64,000 nt of DNA. Origin: Trichuris trichiura. Taxonomy: Eukaryota > Nematoda > Enoplea > Trichinellida > Trichuridae. The translations under genes were made by a program, and so were the position numbers. The notes under the pieces were generated by a model. The model did no database searches and was not told the DNA's origin. It saw only the letters and a list, made by a program, of their open reading frames with translations. This document shows, one piece after another, positions 26,368 to 39,458 of the stretch (the first letter of the stretch is position 1; each line of letters begins with the position of its first letter). The stretch lies in assembly GCA_037903355.1 (NCBI GenBank), contig JBAJFE010000026.1, forward strand, positions 62,001 through 126,000. Direction: 5' to 3'.

Positions 26368-29300
26368 TCATTCCTTCCAACATTTCTGCTTGCATTCCAT
26401 CAGTAGGAGAGCCGCATTCCAAAACCGCTGTCGCTCTTTAATGCGCTCTTCGAGCTTCATCAGCTTTTGCTGCTCTTCCCTGAGGGCTTTGCCTTCCATT
26501 TGAACGGCGTGCAATTGGTCGTTGGCCAACTGCCAACGATGCTCTATATCAATGGCGTTCATTTTGCTCAACTCCTCGAGGCGTGGTTCAACAATAGCTA
26601 GGTCGTCCCGTAATTGGTTGATCTCTAAATTTTTTGCCCTCAGTTGTTCCTCCATGGCAGTTATTTCCTTAAAAATAATGTTTTTTAAACTCAATGCATT
26701 CCGGAACAGGTGGCGGTCGAAATCCCGAATCGATTGAAAATGCGTTGTCAAGTTTGGCCCTGTGGCAGTGTGCATTGGCACTATATTTTTTTTAGATCAC
26801 CAACTTCGAACAAAACCAACATGATGCCTCTGTCCAAATACATTCCTGATCTATTGGATACCAATGGAGTATTGCCACAACGCCAAAATGTACTGTGCAT
26901 TTTCGACATATTCTGGATTTTGATCCTGACCCTAATAATTTCGTTAACCACGCGATATTTTTGCCATGTGATTTAGAGATTACCCACAATCGAGGAAATT
27001 TTTTAAACTGTAAGAAAATGTTGCCTTTAAACGAAGCGGGACCCCAAATCATTACGGTTGAAAGCTAAGTGAAGATTTGTTGCCGGCAGGTAGGGCCTCC
27101 TTGCATGTAACGCTAAAAATAGAAACTTTTATTTTATCAACTTAAATGGGTCGACGAGTGAACAATAAAACTGTCTCTTTTTGTCCCCAAATGGGAAGGC
27201 AACCTGCCGTTTTGTACAATGGAAAAAGAACGTTAATGGTACAATTTGCCCGAAGCGAATGATCGATCAGCCCAAAGTTAAGGCAAATTCGGAAGCGTAA
27301 ATGTTGCTCATTGTTAACTCAAAATATTTGCGCTTAATTCCGCTTGGGCAAACCAAGATTTTCTGAACTTCGCGTAAACAAGTCTATTTGCAATTGGAAG
27401 AGATGGAATGCCCGTAGCGGTTTGTTGTGAGTGTTTTGACAGTTCGCTCAAGTTCAGTCAAGATGACACTTAACGCGAAGTGGAAAGCAGTCATTCTTTC
27501 CAATGTCACTAATAGTACATTGCTACAACTACTTACGTTGAGTTGCTACAATCAAGCATAACTAAAGCAAGGTCAAATGTAGGGTGACTTTCAGGGATCG
27601 ATTCAATATAAACACAAAATAAAATAATTTACGTTTGCGGTTCTATTGACAAACCGGTACGGCTACTGCAGACTTGCTACGTGACTGCATTAATTCAAAA
27701 TCGAGCATAAGGGATGTTTGTCTAAAGCAGCTCAGCTGCCAAGTAAACTATCCCCGTATCAGTATTTACATCCGTAAATAGCCTACACATGAGGCTAACA
27801 GCGACATGAAATGACCGTATGCACGTCCATACAGAAAACTAAACTTCAGGCTACCATTCATAACGAAAACGGCAAGGATAAAAATAGCATCACCAATAAG
27901 AATACATAAGTGAAGCAGAAACAAGGATAAAATAAAATGAATCACAAAATCAAAGAAAGACCGAAATAAAATCTAAAAAACTGTACAAATAATGCTAGTT
28001 GGAAACTGTAGTAGAGCGAACGGTACGCAGGTTGCACTGCACCTGCTTTTCTTTACAGTACGACTCATGACTAAACGAACACTTCAAAGGTCGACTGTAC
28101 GCTTCGCTTACGTTTTGAAAAAAGCAAATAAAATAAAAAGACAATGACATAGATACGGAAGAACAACAAAGTAAAATGCGCTGTATAAAATTGAAATAAA
28201 TAGAATGCTTCTTTTTTCATTTAGTCTTCCTTCTTAACGTGCAAAAAAATGAAGACTCGATAGGTTACGGTGGTTACCTTATCAACACCAATGTTATGGA
28301 GCTCCGATTTTGCAACTTGCGCGTTGTATTGTAACTTCTTGACAGCGTGCTCCTCCTGCATTTCCTGTAAAGTCAACTCTTCAGCAAAGTTGTTCCAGAA
28401 CGTTCAACTTGCATTCGATTTACCCGCAAGGTTTCCGTTAGTTGCCGAAATTTAACCTGTGCGTCTTTCGCTTCCTTTTGCGCCTTTGCCAAATTAGCTT
28501 TTGTAGTTTCCAGCAACTCCATCCGACTCTCGTCGCTTTTTCCTTCAACAATAAAATGAATTTTGTTAAGAAACGATGACTTAGTACGTTTAAACATTAA
28601 TACTCCAACAAAGCAACCATTAAATAGATTTTAAGGATATCTTTACCCGCGAATTCGGTTGCAAGAAGTTTCGACTTGGCGTCCTTGCCTTGTTCGGCAG
28701 TCAATTGCAATGTTAAGTTTTCTTTCATAGCGGTCAGAAGCCGTCTTTCAGACTGCAGTTGATCCAGTTCTCCTCCGCTTATGTCCTCTTCGCCATTTGT
28801 CGACTTGGTCAAAGCTCCCTGCAATTAGGAGGTGTATATTGCCCGCGGTAATGCAAAATGAAAACTATACCGCATTGACAGCTTTATCTCTTAAAAACAA
28901 GAAGAGATATCGTAGATAAAGGAAAGCATTTGCATTCTTATCGCGACGATAAGTTATCATCGCGTTGACAGTTCGCGTAGATTATTTCTCGTCTCGTATG
29001 GAAATTATGAAAGAAAACAACCAATTGTACAAAATAACTTTGCACAAGTAAAGAAAATTGAATAAGTAACGTTAAAAGCCGCCGTCTCTCACCGCTGATT
29101 CTTTTTTTGAATCTTTTTTACACGCTTCTACTTCTTGCTTAGTCATTTCCAATTGAGACTTCGCCTCCTGCAGCAAGTCGGCCGTTTCACGCTTTTGCTG
29201 TCGGATCTTGGCTGCCTGAGAGTCAGCGCGGGTTAGAAAGAACAAATAATAAATAGTTAATAAAAAAAGTACTAACTTGCTGACGATACAAAGTGAGAGA

Positions 29301-31448
29301 ATCGTCCGCGTCGGCAGTTTTCTCGTTGAGTTGTTCTCGCAGCCGATCAATTTCTTCTTTGGCATTTTGTACCTTACGCAAAAAAAGGTGTACTCATTAT
29401 GATGACATTAGCTATGGGCACCTGAAGCTCGAGATCAGTCAAGTCCAGAGATTTGCTTAACTTCTGATCGGCTGCCAACTGAAGTCGTCTTAATGTTTCT
29501 TCGCGTTCAGCAATATCCGTTGGCAACTTTTCCTTATTTAAATATTCTAAAACATTAACCTCTTCTTCAAGTAGCTTCAGCGCATCTGAACATTGCGTCA
29601 TTACAAGTGCTATAGTTGATATTAGTCGTTGTACGCTACCTTCCGGCTTCGTTGACTCATTCTTTTTTCGGCAAAAGTCAATGTTTTGTTCCAGTCGACT
29701 CAGCTTCTGATCAGTTTTGCTCAACTGAAATGGCGACAACAAATTATGCAAATTGGTTTGAAAACTTCCGCGCGCGCACACCGTTGTTGCCAAATCTTCT
29801 CTCGTTCGCGAAAGCTCGTTCAAACGCTCCAGCTGCATCCTTAATTGCCGACAAGCTTCGAACATCTCGTTGCTGTTAGGTGCTAATTCGGCCTGCATTT
29901 TTAATCGATTGACTCGACGAGAGATGACGTCACGTTCAGATTCCATTGCTTCAATGTCTTGATGGACTGACCCGCCAGCTTCGGCCAGCTGACGAGTTCG
30001 CTCGTATTCGCGATGCACCTCTTTGAATTCATCCATCAGCTGATCGCACTACAAATTCCTATTTTTATATTCGCTGCTTCTAATAACTGTAGCTTTGATG
30101 AACAAAAAATTCTAAACTTTGAACACGCAGCTTTTCTTTGCGTGATTATAAGCTGTCATGAAGCAGAGGATTTAATTATTTACGGTAAAAACGCCGTTTA
30201 AAAGCTCTTTATCCAGCGATAAGAGATTCCATATGCAGTAAAACCCCGAAATTGACCACTCCTATATGCTAACCACCTCCTATGTTGACCAGTTTTCCCA
30301 GTCCGTTGGGTGGTCAACTTACGGGAGTTTTACTGTTTACGTATGCTTAGTACAAGATGACATCATTGGATTTTAATCCACAGATTTTAAAAATGACCGG
30401 TTACACAGAGTAATGCCACAGCGCACAAGTGCGCTTTTCCAGAAGAAAATTACTGTAGCGCGCAAAGTGAAATCAAGTCACAACTAACGTAAAGCAGTTA
30501 AACAAATTAGATTATGACATTTTGGAACATTTGTTTGTACGTTTAAGTACTATCTGTTACACAGTCTTGAAGATGTGATCTCTTGGTACGGGACAGTATG
30601 TTTTCATAATGAACTAGCTTTATTACGGAGAGGATCCCGTTTAATGTGCGATAAAATCTTCAACTCCGGAGCTTTTGGCTCATCCGAAACCCGTCTTCAG
30701 CGGTCTCAAATTATGAATAATTATGAATTTATTAACTGAAATTATTCATAATTTAAGACCGCTGAAGACGGGTTTCGGATGACCCGAAAGCTCCGGAGTT
30801 GAAGATTTTATCGCACACTAAACGGGACTCTCTCCGTAATAAAGCTTTTTCATTATGGAATATGTTACACAGTCACCTAAAGTTTACGCATTTCCTGTTG
30901 TCTAGGAAGAAAATAATGTACCTGACGGCAAAGTTGCTCAATCTCAATGTCTTGCGAAAATTCGGGCGGCACTTGAACAGGAACTAAAAACTTTGCCAAA
31001 TACAGACGCTTTTCCGCCTCGCTGTCCGGCCGAAGTAGCCACTCGAGCGCGTCAAATATGGCCGCTTTGTCCCCACGGACAATGGAGCGACGTAGTTCCG
31101 TGCTGCAAAGGCAAATAGTGCAAAAGGAATTCAAAGGAGGGATTACTCAACGCTTCATTGCTGAGCAAAGGTTTGTAGCGAACTACAGCCAGTCCTTGCA
31201 GAAGACGCAGTGCGGTAGCTTCCGCTGTTTCTTCTTCTACGTTGACGCAGACCAGAAAATGTTGAAACGTTTATTTGCATAGGTATCCATTCCTAATAGC
31301 TTACCTCATGACTAAGAAGGCAAAGTACATCGCTAAGTAGTTGAATCAGCTGACCGGATTCCAAAGAGTCCAAAGTTAGCATAGTGTACCTTCGATCGAA
31401 GGGACTCTTCCTAAATGCTTCGACTAAAAATTTCAGCTGTTCGCTCAT
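26368..31448 (-). CDS. IFT81: intraflagellar transport protein 81 homologue
   Basis: IFT-B core subunit that binds tubulin with IFT74 and builds cilia. The start is ATG at 31448 (MSEQLKFLVEAFRKSPFDRR), matching the human N-terminus, with YTMLTLDSLESGQLIQLLSD next. Exons include 31448 to about 31330, 31236-31152, 31102-30922, 30048 to about 29783, about 29724-29423, then further short exons to 28277, and a last exon of about 26667-26368. The globular CH-like N-domain ends at LYLAKFLVPVQVPPEFSQD; the rest is coiled coil with SLTLYRQQ, ending in LLLMECKQKCWKE. Conserved anchors at both ends make identity firm. The middle-to-C-terminal coil looks shorter than human, and I did not find the segment corresponding to KGDEFKRYVNKLRSK. 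The last intron is about 1.6 kb. Exon 1's donor is uncertain. Confidence 0.88.
30236..30335. mobile_element. 100 bp MITE-like element with terminal inverted repeats
   Basis: It begins CAGTAAAACCCCGAAATTGACCAC and ends with an imperfect reverse complement, GGTGGTCAACTTACGGGAGTTTTACTG, giving TIRs of about 27 bp. The CAGTAAAAC end resembles pogo/Tigger-type Tc1-mariner termini (family knowledge, not a search). A TA target duplication is not obvious. It sits in the 873 bp IFT81 intron. Confidence 0.6.
30605..30857. mobile_element. 253 bp foldback element (long near-perfect inverted repeat)
   Basis: Two arms of about 118 bp, 30605-30722 and 30740-30857, are roughly 93 percent identical in opposite orientation around a loop of about 20 bases. 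The ends read CATAATGAA on both sides. The flanks both contain TATGTT, a possible target duplication. It lies in the same IFT81 intron as the small MITE; its transcript would form a long hairpin. Confidence 0.85.
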
Positions 31449-31911
31449 TGTACTATCACAACGACCTGTTGACAAGTGCTAAAAGGCAACCTATTCGAAG
31501 CGACAGGTTGCTAAGCAACAGCATTGATTGCAAGAACGAATTTTTACTGCTACTGTTGAACGCAAAGATTTCTGAAGCGATGAACTGCATCACGTCAAGA
31601 GGCTACATTTCTGCCGAATTATCACCGACCGCGGCAGTCAGATAATAAATAGTAGAAATTAAATGCAGACATAAGTCTGCACGAATCATATAAGGGGCAA
31701 CGTGATGACGACGACGACGACGACACCACGTTGCAATGACTATCAAAAACTACAGTACGTCGCCGCAGAAAAGTGGACCCGCCAACTAGAAAAGAAAAAG
31801 GAATGAGAAAGAAAAAAAATTGACGGTCGAGCAGCACTAAGAAGTCGTTCTAAGCAAAGAAAAAAAACAAACGAAAACAAAATGGCCATCTTCCTTGAGA
31901 TCCGCAACGAT
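31449..31911. other. intergenic, IFT81 5' side and glycogen phosphorylase 3' side
   Basis: It holds the IFT81 promoter and the phosphorylase 3' UTR. A short GAC trinucleotide run is at 31703-31722. Two ORFs here are unconvincing. Confidence 0.45.
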
Positions 31912-34900
31912 TTATGCACCCTTCTGGCGGCCAGTCGCGGAACCTACATGCTTTACATGAGGCAACGACGACTGTGTAGCCGCCTGTTTCGTAGGTGCAA
32001 TAGGCGCACGTGCCGGTGCTGGCGCTGAAGCGGCGGCGGCGGCGGCCGTCGGTGCTGGTTCAGGTTTGCTAACTTGTTCCGCCGACGGTGGTCCTTCAAA
32101 CGGAGCGGGCAAGCGTTCGAGAGTTGTTGGCACATCCCATATTTCTCTGCAATAGTCTTTGATTGTTCGATCGCTGCTGAACTTGCCCGAGCTGGCAATG
32201 TTGTACAAACTCATACGCAACCAACGAGGCGGATCCTATTTTTACAAAAAAACAAAAATAATGAATACATTAAGCTTCCACAAACTAACCATAAACGTTC
32301 TGTTCACTTCCTCTTGACACTTTATGTAAGCTTCGTAGTCGGCGCATAGCAAAAAGCTAAAAAAAACAACAACGCAATGCTGAAAAGTAAAAAAATTGCA
32401 TCTTTAATGATAACTTTACCGATCGTGATTCTTCAATACGTTTGCTACATCTTTGAACATATCCGGATTGCTTGGAGTGAAAAAGCCAGTTTCAATCTGA
32501 TCAATTATTTGCTTAAGCTCAGGGTTTCGTTGGATGTAGTCATTTGCATTGTACCTACAGAAAAAAGGGAGGTCGACTAAGAAAAATGCGGCGAATCGGT
32601 AATACCCTTTAGCTTGCAAAGCCTCAACTTCCTGAACGGTCATACCGAAGATGAAAATGTTCTCTCGTCCCATCTCTTCCGCCATTTCAACGTTAGCACC
32701 GTCCAAGGTGCCAATGGTCAAGGCACCATTCAACTAAACAACAAAAACAATGCGGTTAGTAAAAAAAAAGGTCTTATTGACTTTACCATGAATTTCATGT
32801 TTCCAGTACCGGAAGCTTCCGTGCCGGCGGTGGATATCTGCTGACTGAGATCGGCGGCTGGGATGATTTTTTCGGCCAAAGTGACACGATAATTTTCCAG
32901 ATAAATCAATTTCAACTTGTCACCAACTACTGGGTCATTGTTGATAACGTCGGCGACAACATTAATAAGACGAATAATCTGCTTAGCCATATGGTAACCC
33001 GGAGCAGCCTTGAAACAAGTAACCGCCGCCAAGTTGGCAACAAATGAAAGATTAAAAGGTCGCCTAAACCCACTTTGCCTCCAATCATTACGGAACGTGG
33101 AACAACCGGCGTTGACGGGTCCTTCTTGATTCGATTGTACATCGTAATGACGTGCATCAAGTTGAGCAATTGTCGCTTGTACTCATGTATCCGTTTGACC
33201 TGGAAATTTCAAAAAAAATTTAAAGGAAAGAAAAGAGAAACATGGCAGCGGCGTCAACCTGAATGTCGAACATGCTGGACGGATTCACTTCAATTTTGTA
33301 CACATCCGCTAACCATTGTACGGCGCGCATTTTGTTTTCCTGCTTCACTCGACGAAGACTTTCCAAAAATCCAGTATTATCTGCGTACTGCTTCAATTGA
33401 GACAGGTGAGCAAGATCTGTTATCCACAACTCGCCAATACGCTTTAAATAACGAGCAGATGACGTCATTCAAGGCCAAACAAGGCGCGCATACCTCAGCC
33501 ACAATGTCGGCTAGGGAAGGATTGGACAGCAAAAGCCAACGACGGGGCGTGATTCCGTTTGTCTTATTCTGGAAGCGATCCGGAAACAGTTCGTAAAAGT
33601 CGTGAAAGCTGCAAACGTATACGTCGTATACGACGTAAAAGGCAAAGCAAAAGAGCGTAGTGAGTTTTACACAGTGTTGCGAAGGATTTCAGAATGCAAC
33701 GCCGCCACTCCATTGATGGCGTGCGATCCGACTATGCATAAATGAGCCATATTAATACGCTTTTCGCCGTACTGATCAGCCTCTTCGACTAATGACATAC
33801 GACGTATACGATCCATGTCGGCAGGCCATCTGCGTAGCACTTCCTTAAAGAAAAACATACACATTTAAAAAAGGGTGACCGAGCAAAAGAAGGGGTCAGT
33901 GAAATGTTTACGTCCAGAAACTTTTGGTTAATTTCGTAAATGATTTCCAAATGACGGGGCAACAAATGGCCCAACAACGATACAGGCCATCGTTCCAACG
34001 CTTCCGGCAAAACGGTATGATTCGTGTAAGCAAACGTTTTTACGCTAATGTTCCAAGCCTGCAAAACAACGAACAACGTTAAAAAAAAGTCGCGCTCGCG
34101 GATGCGCTTAGGCCAAAACACCTTCTCCCAAGGTAAACCTTCAACGTCAACCAAAAGACGCATCAATTCAGGAATTGCCAAAGAAGGATGCGTGTCGTTC
34201 AATTGTATGGCCACTTTGTCAGGAAAATGGTCAAAACTGCGCCAATTGCCCTTGCTGTCCTTGTAGGTGCGGTATCGTCTAACGATGTCTTGCAACGTGG
34301 CCGCCACAAGGAAGTACTGTTGCTTCAGACGCAATTCGCGGCCTTCGAAAAACTGAAACGTTAAACAAATTTCGCTTTTACAATCAAGATACGCCGGGGC
34401 AAGGCAATGCGTACGTTGTCGTTGGGATACAGGACGCGCGTGATGTTCTCGGCGGAATTACGATCCAGCACGGCCTGTATGTAGTCACCATCGTTGACTG
34501 CAACATTTTTTCGCTTACGAATTTTTTGTCATCACGGCGTGACGACCAACTTACAAAACGTCAGGTTGAAATGGTTTTCCGCCTTAGCCGACCACAAGCG
34601 CAACGTGTTCACAACATTATTCTGATAACCCGGTACGGGAGTATCGTATGGCATGGCAAAGAGCAGCTAAAACATAGCAAAAGCAGTATTGTTGAGGCAA
34701 ACCTCATACTGATGTGAAGGAGAAGTACCATAGTGTCGATCCAATGTGATCGCCCTTTTTCGTCCTTGATGACGCGACCATAAAAGTTGATCGGCAGCAT
34801 GTATTCAGGTCGAGCCTTTTCCCAAGGATTACCAAAGCGGAGCCAGTCGTCCGGTTCTTCCACTTGCATGCCACCCTTTATTGCCTGCTTAAAAATGCCG

Positions 34901-37900
34901 TACTCGTAGCGCAAACCATATCCGTAGGCGGGAACTCCCAAAGTGGCCATTGAGTCCAAAAAACAGGCCGCCAGACGTCCTAAACCGCCATTTCCCAAAC
35001 CGGCGTCTTCTTCGATTTCTTGCAACTCCTCTATGTCCAAGCCAAGTTGGTACATTGCCTCGTCGCAGGTCGCTTGTATTCCCAAGTTCAACATCGTATT
35101 GGATAGCGTGCGGCCCATGTAGAACTCCAAAGACAGGTAATAGACTCGCTGAAAATTGAATTTTCGAAAATTAAATGAATTATTTCTTTAGGAGAAAAAA
35201 GCACAATGAAAACTCAACGCATATGCCTAATTTTGCATAGGCTAATGTCGGTAAGCTTCAAACAGACGCGCGGCATGACATCTTAGATAATGAACTTTAA
35301 AAAGTCTTTTATAAATTATTTGCATAACTTAAGACAACCTGGATAAGAAGGCTGCTGACAGTTAGAAAACTTGAGCATCAAAGCTGCCATTTGAATACTG
35401 TACATGAGCAAGTGGAGTATTCAAATTTTCTCAGTGGCATTGCGGAGAGAATTTACGGCGAAACGGTCGTTCAAAAGCTTGTGATTTGCATATGGTTCAA
35501 CGGCGTCCTTTAGACTGCAATCGTCTTATGAAAGACCCAAGTAAAGGTGGACGCAAAAATTTAAGTACAAATTTCGATATCGAAAACTTTAAAGAGTTAC
35601 GCTATACAACGCTGACGTTCTGACGCTAGTCTTGTCAAGGAAAAAGACTGCTTCCAACTTTACTTTTTTAGAATTGAAGATCAATTGGCACCTATATTTA
35701 GCGATAATGAACCTTAGCTGCTTCAACAGTAACAGCTGAACGCAGTTTGTTCAACTGAACAATGCTTTATAGAAAATGCTAAGCAGTGAAGCAATGACGT
35801 TTAGTCTTAGCGATTGCGCGCAACTAAGGAAGCTGAAGCGCAGTAAATAACAATCAATAAATTTGTTGTCGCTGCATTTAAAGAGAAGAAGGCGATTTGC
35901 ATTCCACCAATGGGATGCTGCCTACTTCCACTTGGCGTAAAAACCCCATAAAACAAGTGAGAAATAATTGGGACATTGCGCCGACTAGACAAACAACAGT
36001 TAATAAATACGGCGTGATGAATTACACCAAATAAGGCGTTAAGAGCTGTTGAATTAGAATAAAGCAAAAAATTTTAATTGCAGCGAATGGACAAGAAAAG
36101 ATCGACGTAGCCTAAACCAATCAAAAGATGAATAAAAGTAATCGATAAGTATGCGCTGCCGAATAGATAAAGAACAATTATGCATAAGAATTGGAACAAC
36201 TTTGGCTTTTGTCCAAAAGCGATGGGCAAAGCTCGAATGCGCACTAATGATTGGCCAAGCCCGTATAAAACATTTTTAGCAACACAGCATACAAGTTGAA
36301 AGTACCATGTTGACGTTTCTAATTGGCACTTTAAGTACTATTAATACGACTAAGTTGAGTGTTTGCTTTTGTCACGTGATGAAACTACTAGCCAGCATTC
36401 CAAGGAACTTTTAACTTCAGGCTCGCGCAGCCTTGCCCAAGTCGAAAGTAATGGTGGCAAAGCGTAGTTGTCAAAGTCGACCCCTTTTTCCGCATGATTG
36501 ATTCAACTACGGCAAGCTGTTGTATATTGAGAGTACGGATGAAATTTCGTCAAATCAACCTTATCGCTGCTGCCTGTAGTAACGGCGATGAGATCAATTT
36601 CCAACCGGTCGCATCCGTTACAATTTATGATTCATTTTTGAATACCGCCACTCTGCTCAATGGGGCAAAGAATTTTCGAAAAATGGCTTGCCTCTACGCA
36701 ATTGAAATTCGGGCGCTAAGAAAATTAACGATCGCTATTGGTCGCCAAGGCTTTCTCCATTCTTGTCAGCTGTCGTTGACAAATGGATACAAAAAAGGCG
36801 AAGGGAAATTAGCTTACTAAAATTGGACGCGCATGGGGGATGCAAATTCCTAAATACGCACGATGAAAGCTGTTTCCCGAAAAGAAAACGTCCCTTCCAA
36901 AAGACAATGCAAACTATGCAATTTAAACCGCGTCTTTTGACGAACAATATTGGGACATAGCTGCAACTGAGCTACGAAGTAATTTGTATTATTCGGTGCT
37001 CACTTTTTACAGAGCAATAACTATCAAGACTGCATTCTTTGCACGTCAGATAGAAGCTTGATGAAATAGGACGTGATTTGCATACGGACTTTTAAAAGTC
37101 CGTATGCAAATCACGTCCTCTGTTAGGGAGGAAAAGTTCAAGAATTGCTGCGGTTGAAGTTCCTATCGTTCTTTTGCGTAAACAACAGCTCGGCTATTCG
37201 GCCTAAAGCGTGCTTAAGTTCGTTCTGCAAACAAATGCAAATTTTTTCTCTTTCAAATTTGTGGTACAAGAAAAATCAACAACTTTTGCTCCGCGGTCGG
37301 TTTTCTAGCCGAAACGTCTTCTCAATCTTAAGTGACTTGAGTTGAGCGCACAAGCTGGCTCGGGAAGGACGTTGCGAACGACGCGGGAGACTATTACACA
37401 AGTTGAAACGTCGGAATTAGCATGCCACTATGTTTCGCATTATTTGACTTATTCGTCAACTATATTTAAATTCAACAAAGTAGAAAGCTTAGTCGAACGT
37501 GTTCAAAGATCAATAATTCCTAATAGTTGATTTGCCGAAGCGATTTCAGCAATACGTACGGAACAACTGGTCTCCGCCAGCCATCAATACTGCACACTTT
37601 GGCAGTGAGATGCTACTCGAACTCATTACGAGGCAAAACTTTGATAGGCTATAAGTGAAGCTGAGCTATTTTTAACAGCTGCGTCAAGAAAACGACTTCT
37701 ACAGGCTGAAAGCGAATAGCAAACACCTGCTTCAATTAAGTACATGGAAAGTAGTTTTTCTTATATTTGAATAGTCTCGTCAGCTTTTAGTAGTTAACCT
37801 GTTAGCTAAGTTTTTCAGTGGAAAACTATGCTGCGTATTCGGATTCAACTAGCACCACTAAATTTGGCTTTTCGTAAGATGAAACTACGGAACGACGCGC

Positions 37901-38768
37901 TGACACTTTTTGGTACGTTTTTGAATTTTTACAAATCGGTTTCCGGATGATTTGTCACCTATTTCATTGCAAGCCGCGTTTTCTCCCAAGCGGAAGTCAC
38001 ATGCACCCCTTTCCCTAATGACAGATTATTTCGAAGACAATGCCATGACTGAAACGCACCCACTGAGCAAACGGTAACGAGCTATATTGTCCTTAAGCCG
38101 AAACAATGCTTCTGCGGACAACAACGACATATTAGTATGGTCAAAATGAGCACGCTCATGACCTACGAGTGTTTGTGACAAACTGGATGCTCATTTACTT
38201 TCCATCTTTACCTGAGGCGATCGTACGACAAGTAAAGACGGAAGCGAAAGGTGACCTCCGCACAACACGTGCGTAAAGCATTGGGTTACTTTCTCAATCA
38301 GGCCTATCAAACTAAATTGGAACCTGCGTATCTGTGTTTGCTAAAACAAAAGCGTACAATGAGAGGTCAACGCCTTTGATTAATGAGACAGCTGGCTAGA
38401 ACTCAGGAAATATGCTTGCCGCAAACTATGGGACAACCGGGGTCGCCTAGCTTTAGAACAGCCTAAAGCTAGTGCGGGTCAACAGTGTGACCAGCAATAG
38501 TGAAAAACTACTAATGGAAAATAGGGAAACTTACCTTTGGATCTTTCTCGTGATAGTGCTGCTGAGTGCGTATCCATCGAGAGACCAAATAGTCGCGGAC
38601 GGTATGCGCTAGAGAAAAGTAGTAGTCTCGAGGTGTTGCCACATTGCGATCTTTAATCATGGTGAAATGCAAATGCTGATTAAAGGTCTTCTTCATATTT
38701 GCAACATTTTCCACTTGGGCAATGCCCCGAATTGAAATCTGCTTCCGCCTATCACGGTCGGTCAACAT
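31912..38768 (-). CDS. PYG: glycogen phosphorylase
   Basis: Releases glucose 1-phosphate from glycogen using pyridoxal phosphate. It starts [18 protein letters not shown] at 38768; the Ser in RRKQISIRG corresponds to the regulatory phosphoserine of the muscle enzyme. About 15 exons follow: exon 1 is 38768-38535, exon 2 starts at 35148, then many short introns. Landmarks in order are [105 protein letters not shown] and [17 protein letters not shown], the last containing the PLP-lysine. After the usual end ([10 protein letters not shown]) there is an unusual Ala/Pro/Glu-rich tail of about 70 residues, beyond the RLPAP where vertebrate enzymes stop. Intron 1 is 3386 bp. Confidence 0.97.
35149..38534 (-). 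other. large first intron of glycogen phosphorylase
   Basis: At 3.4 kb this is about sixty times the usual intron here. It contains a perfect 52 bp palindrome (37068-37119). Its ORFs (for example 36494-36820) show no motif. First introns of this size often carry transcriptional control elements; that is inference. Confidence 0.75.
37068..37119. repeat. perfect 52 bp palindrome with no spacer
   Basis: The 26-base arm reads AGGACGTGATTTGCATACGG then ACTTTT, and is followed at once by its exact reverse complement. Each arm contains ATTTGCAT, the octamer bound by POU-domain factors in animals, and GACGT. Confidence 0.95.
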
Positions 38769-39458
38769 GGCGCAATCTGAAAAATCAAAGCAAAACTGTA
38801 AGGGGTCAGAGGACTTGCGGGAACAAAGCTATGCCCACCTTTAGAGCTGTTTCAACTGATCAAACAATGCCTGCAGCGCAAACACCGAAACGAATGATGA
38901 CGAGCGCGAGCAAAGAGAGCAGAACACCAGCGCCGCCGTTCCGCCGCCTGCTATAAACAACAATGCGAAACGAGACACAAGAGTAGCGCAGTGTACGATT
39001 TTATGATGCGCAGGATACATGGAACCACTTTACAACAAGCACTGAGAACAAGCTTGCTTTCACGCTGCAGTTTAAAGTGGTTGCTCCTTAGCGACGGCAG
39101 AGTATTGCATTGTGACGTTCAGCAGTAACGCATACCGTCGGAACTAATAAAAAATTACTTCAAATCCCAAAAAAAGAATTGCTATTGCTAATACAGCGTA
39201 GAAATTGAAGAAAATTTTCAAACAAAAATAAAATGATTTTCAAGGACATATCTACCGTATGAACAAAAAACGTTTGCGCAAATGATGCTCAGGTTCGAGT
39301 GACGTTGCAGGCAAGCGCAGAAAACAAGAGACGGCTGCTCGCGTAGCCTTAATTTAATTAGATGAGTGCGCGAATTTCCTTTTTAGCAATAAAAGCACTT
39401 CCAAAGTAACCGTATCTAAGAGCTTGGAACCGGGTTGGGCGGAATTAATCATTAAAAC
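38769..39458. promoter_or_regulatory. 5' flank of glycogen phosphorylase and 3' flank of RMDN gene
   Basis: About 690 bp between two minus-strand genes. A plus-strand ORF (38699-38956) is a shadow of the phosphorylase leader. No specific element is assignable. Confidence 0.4.
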
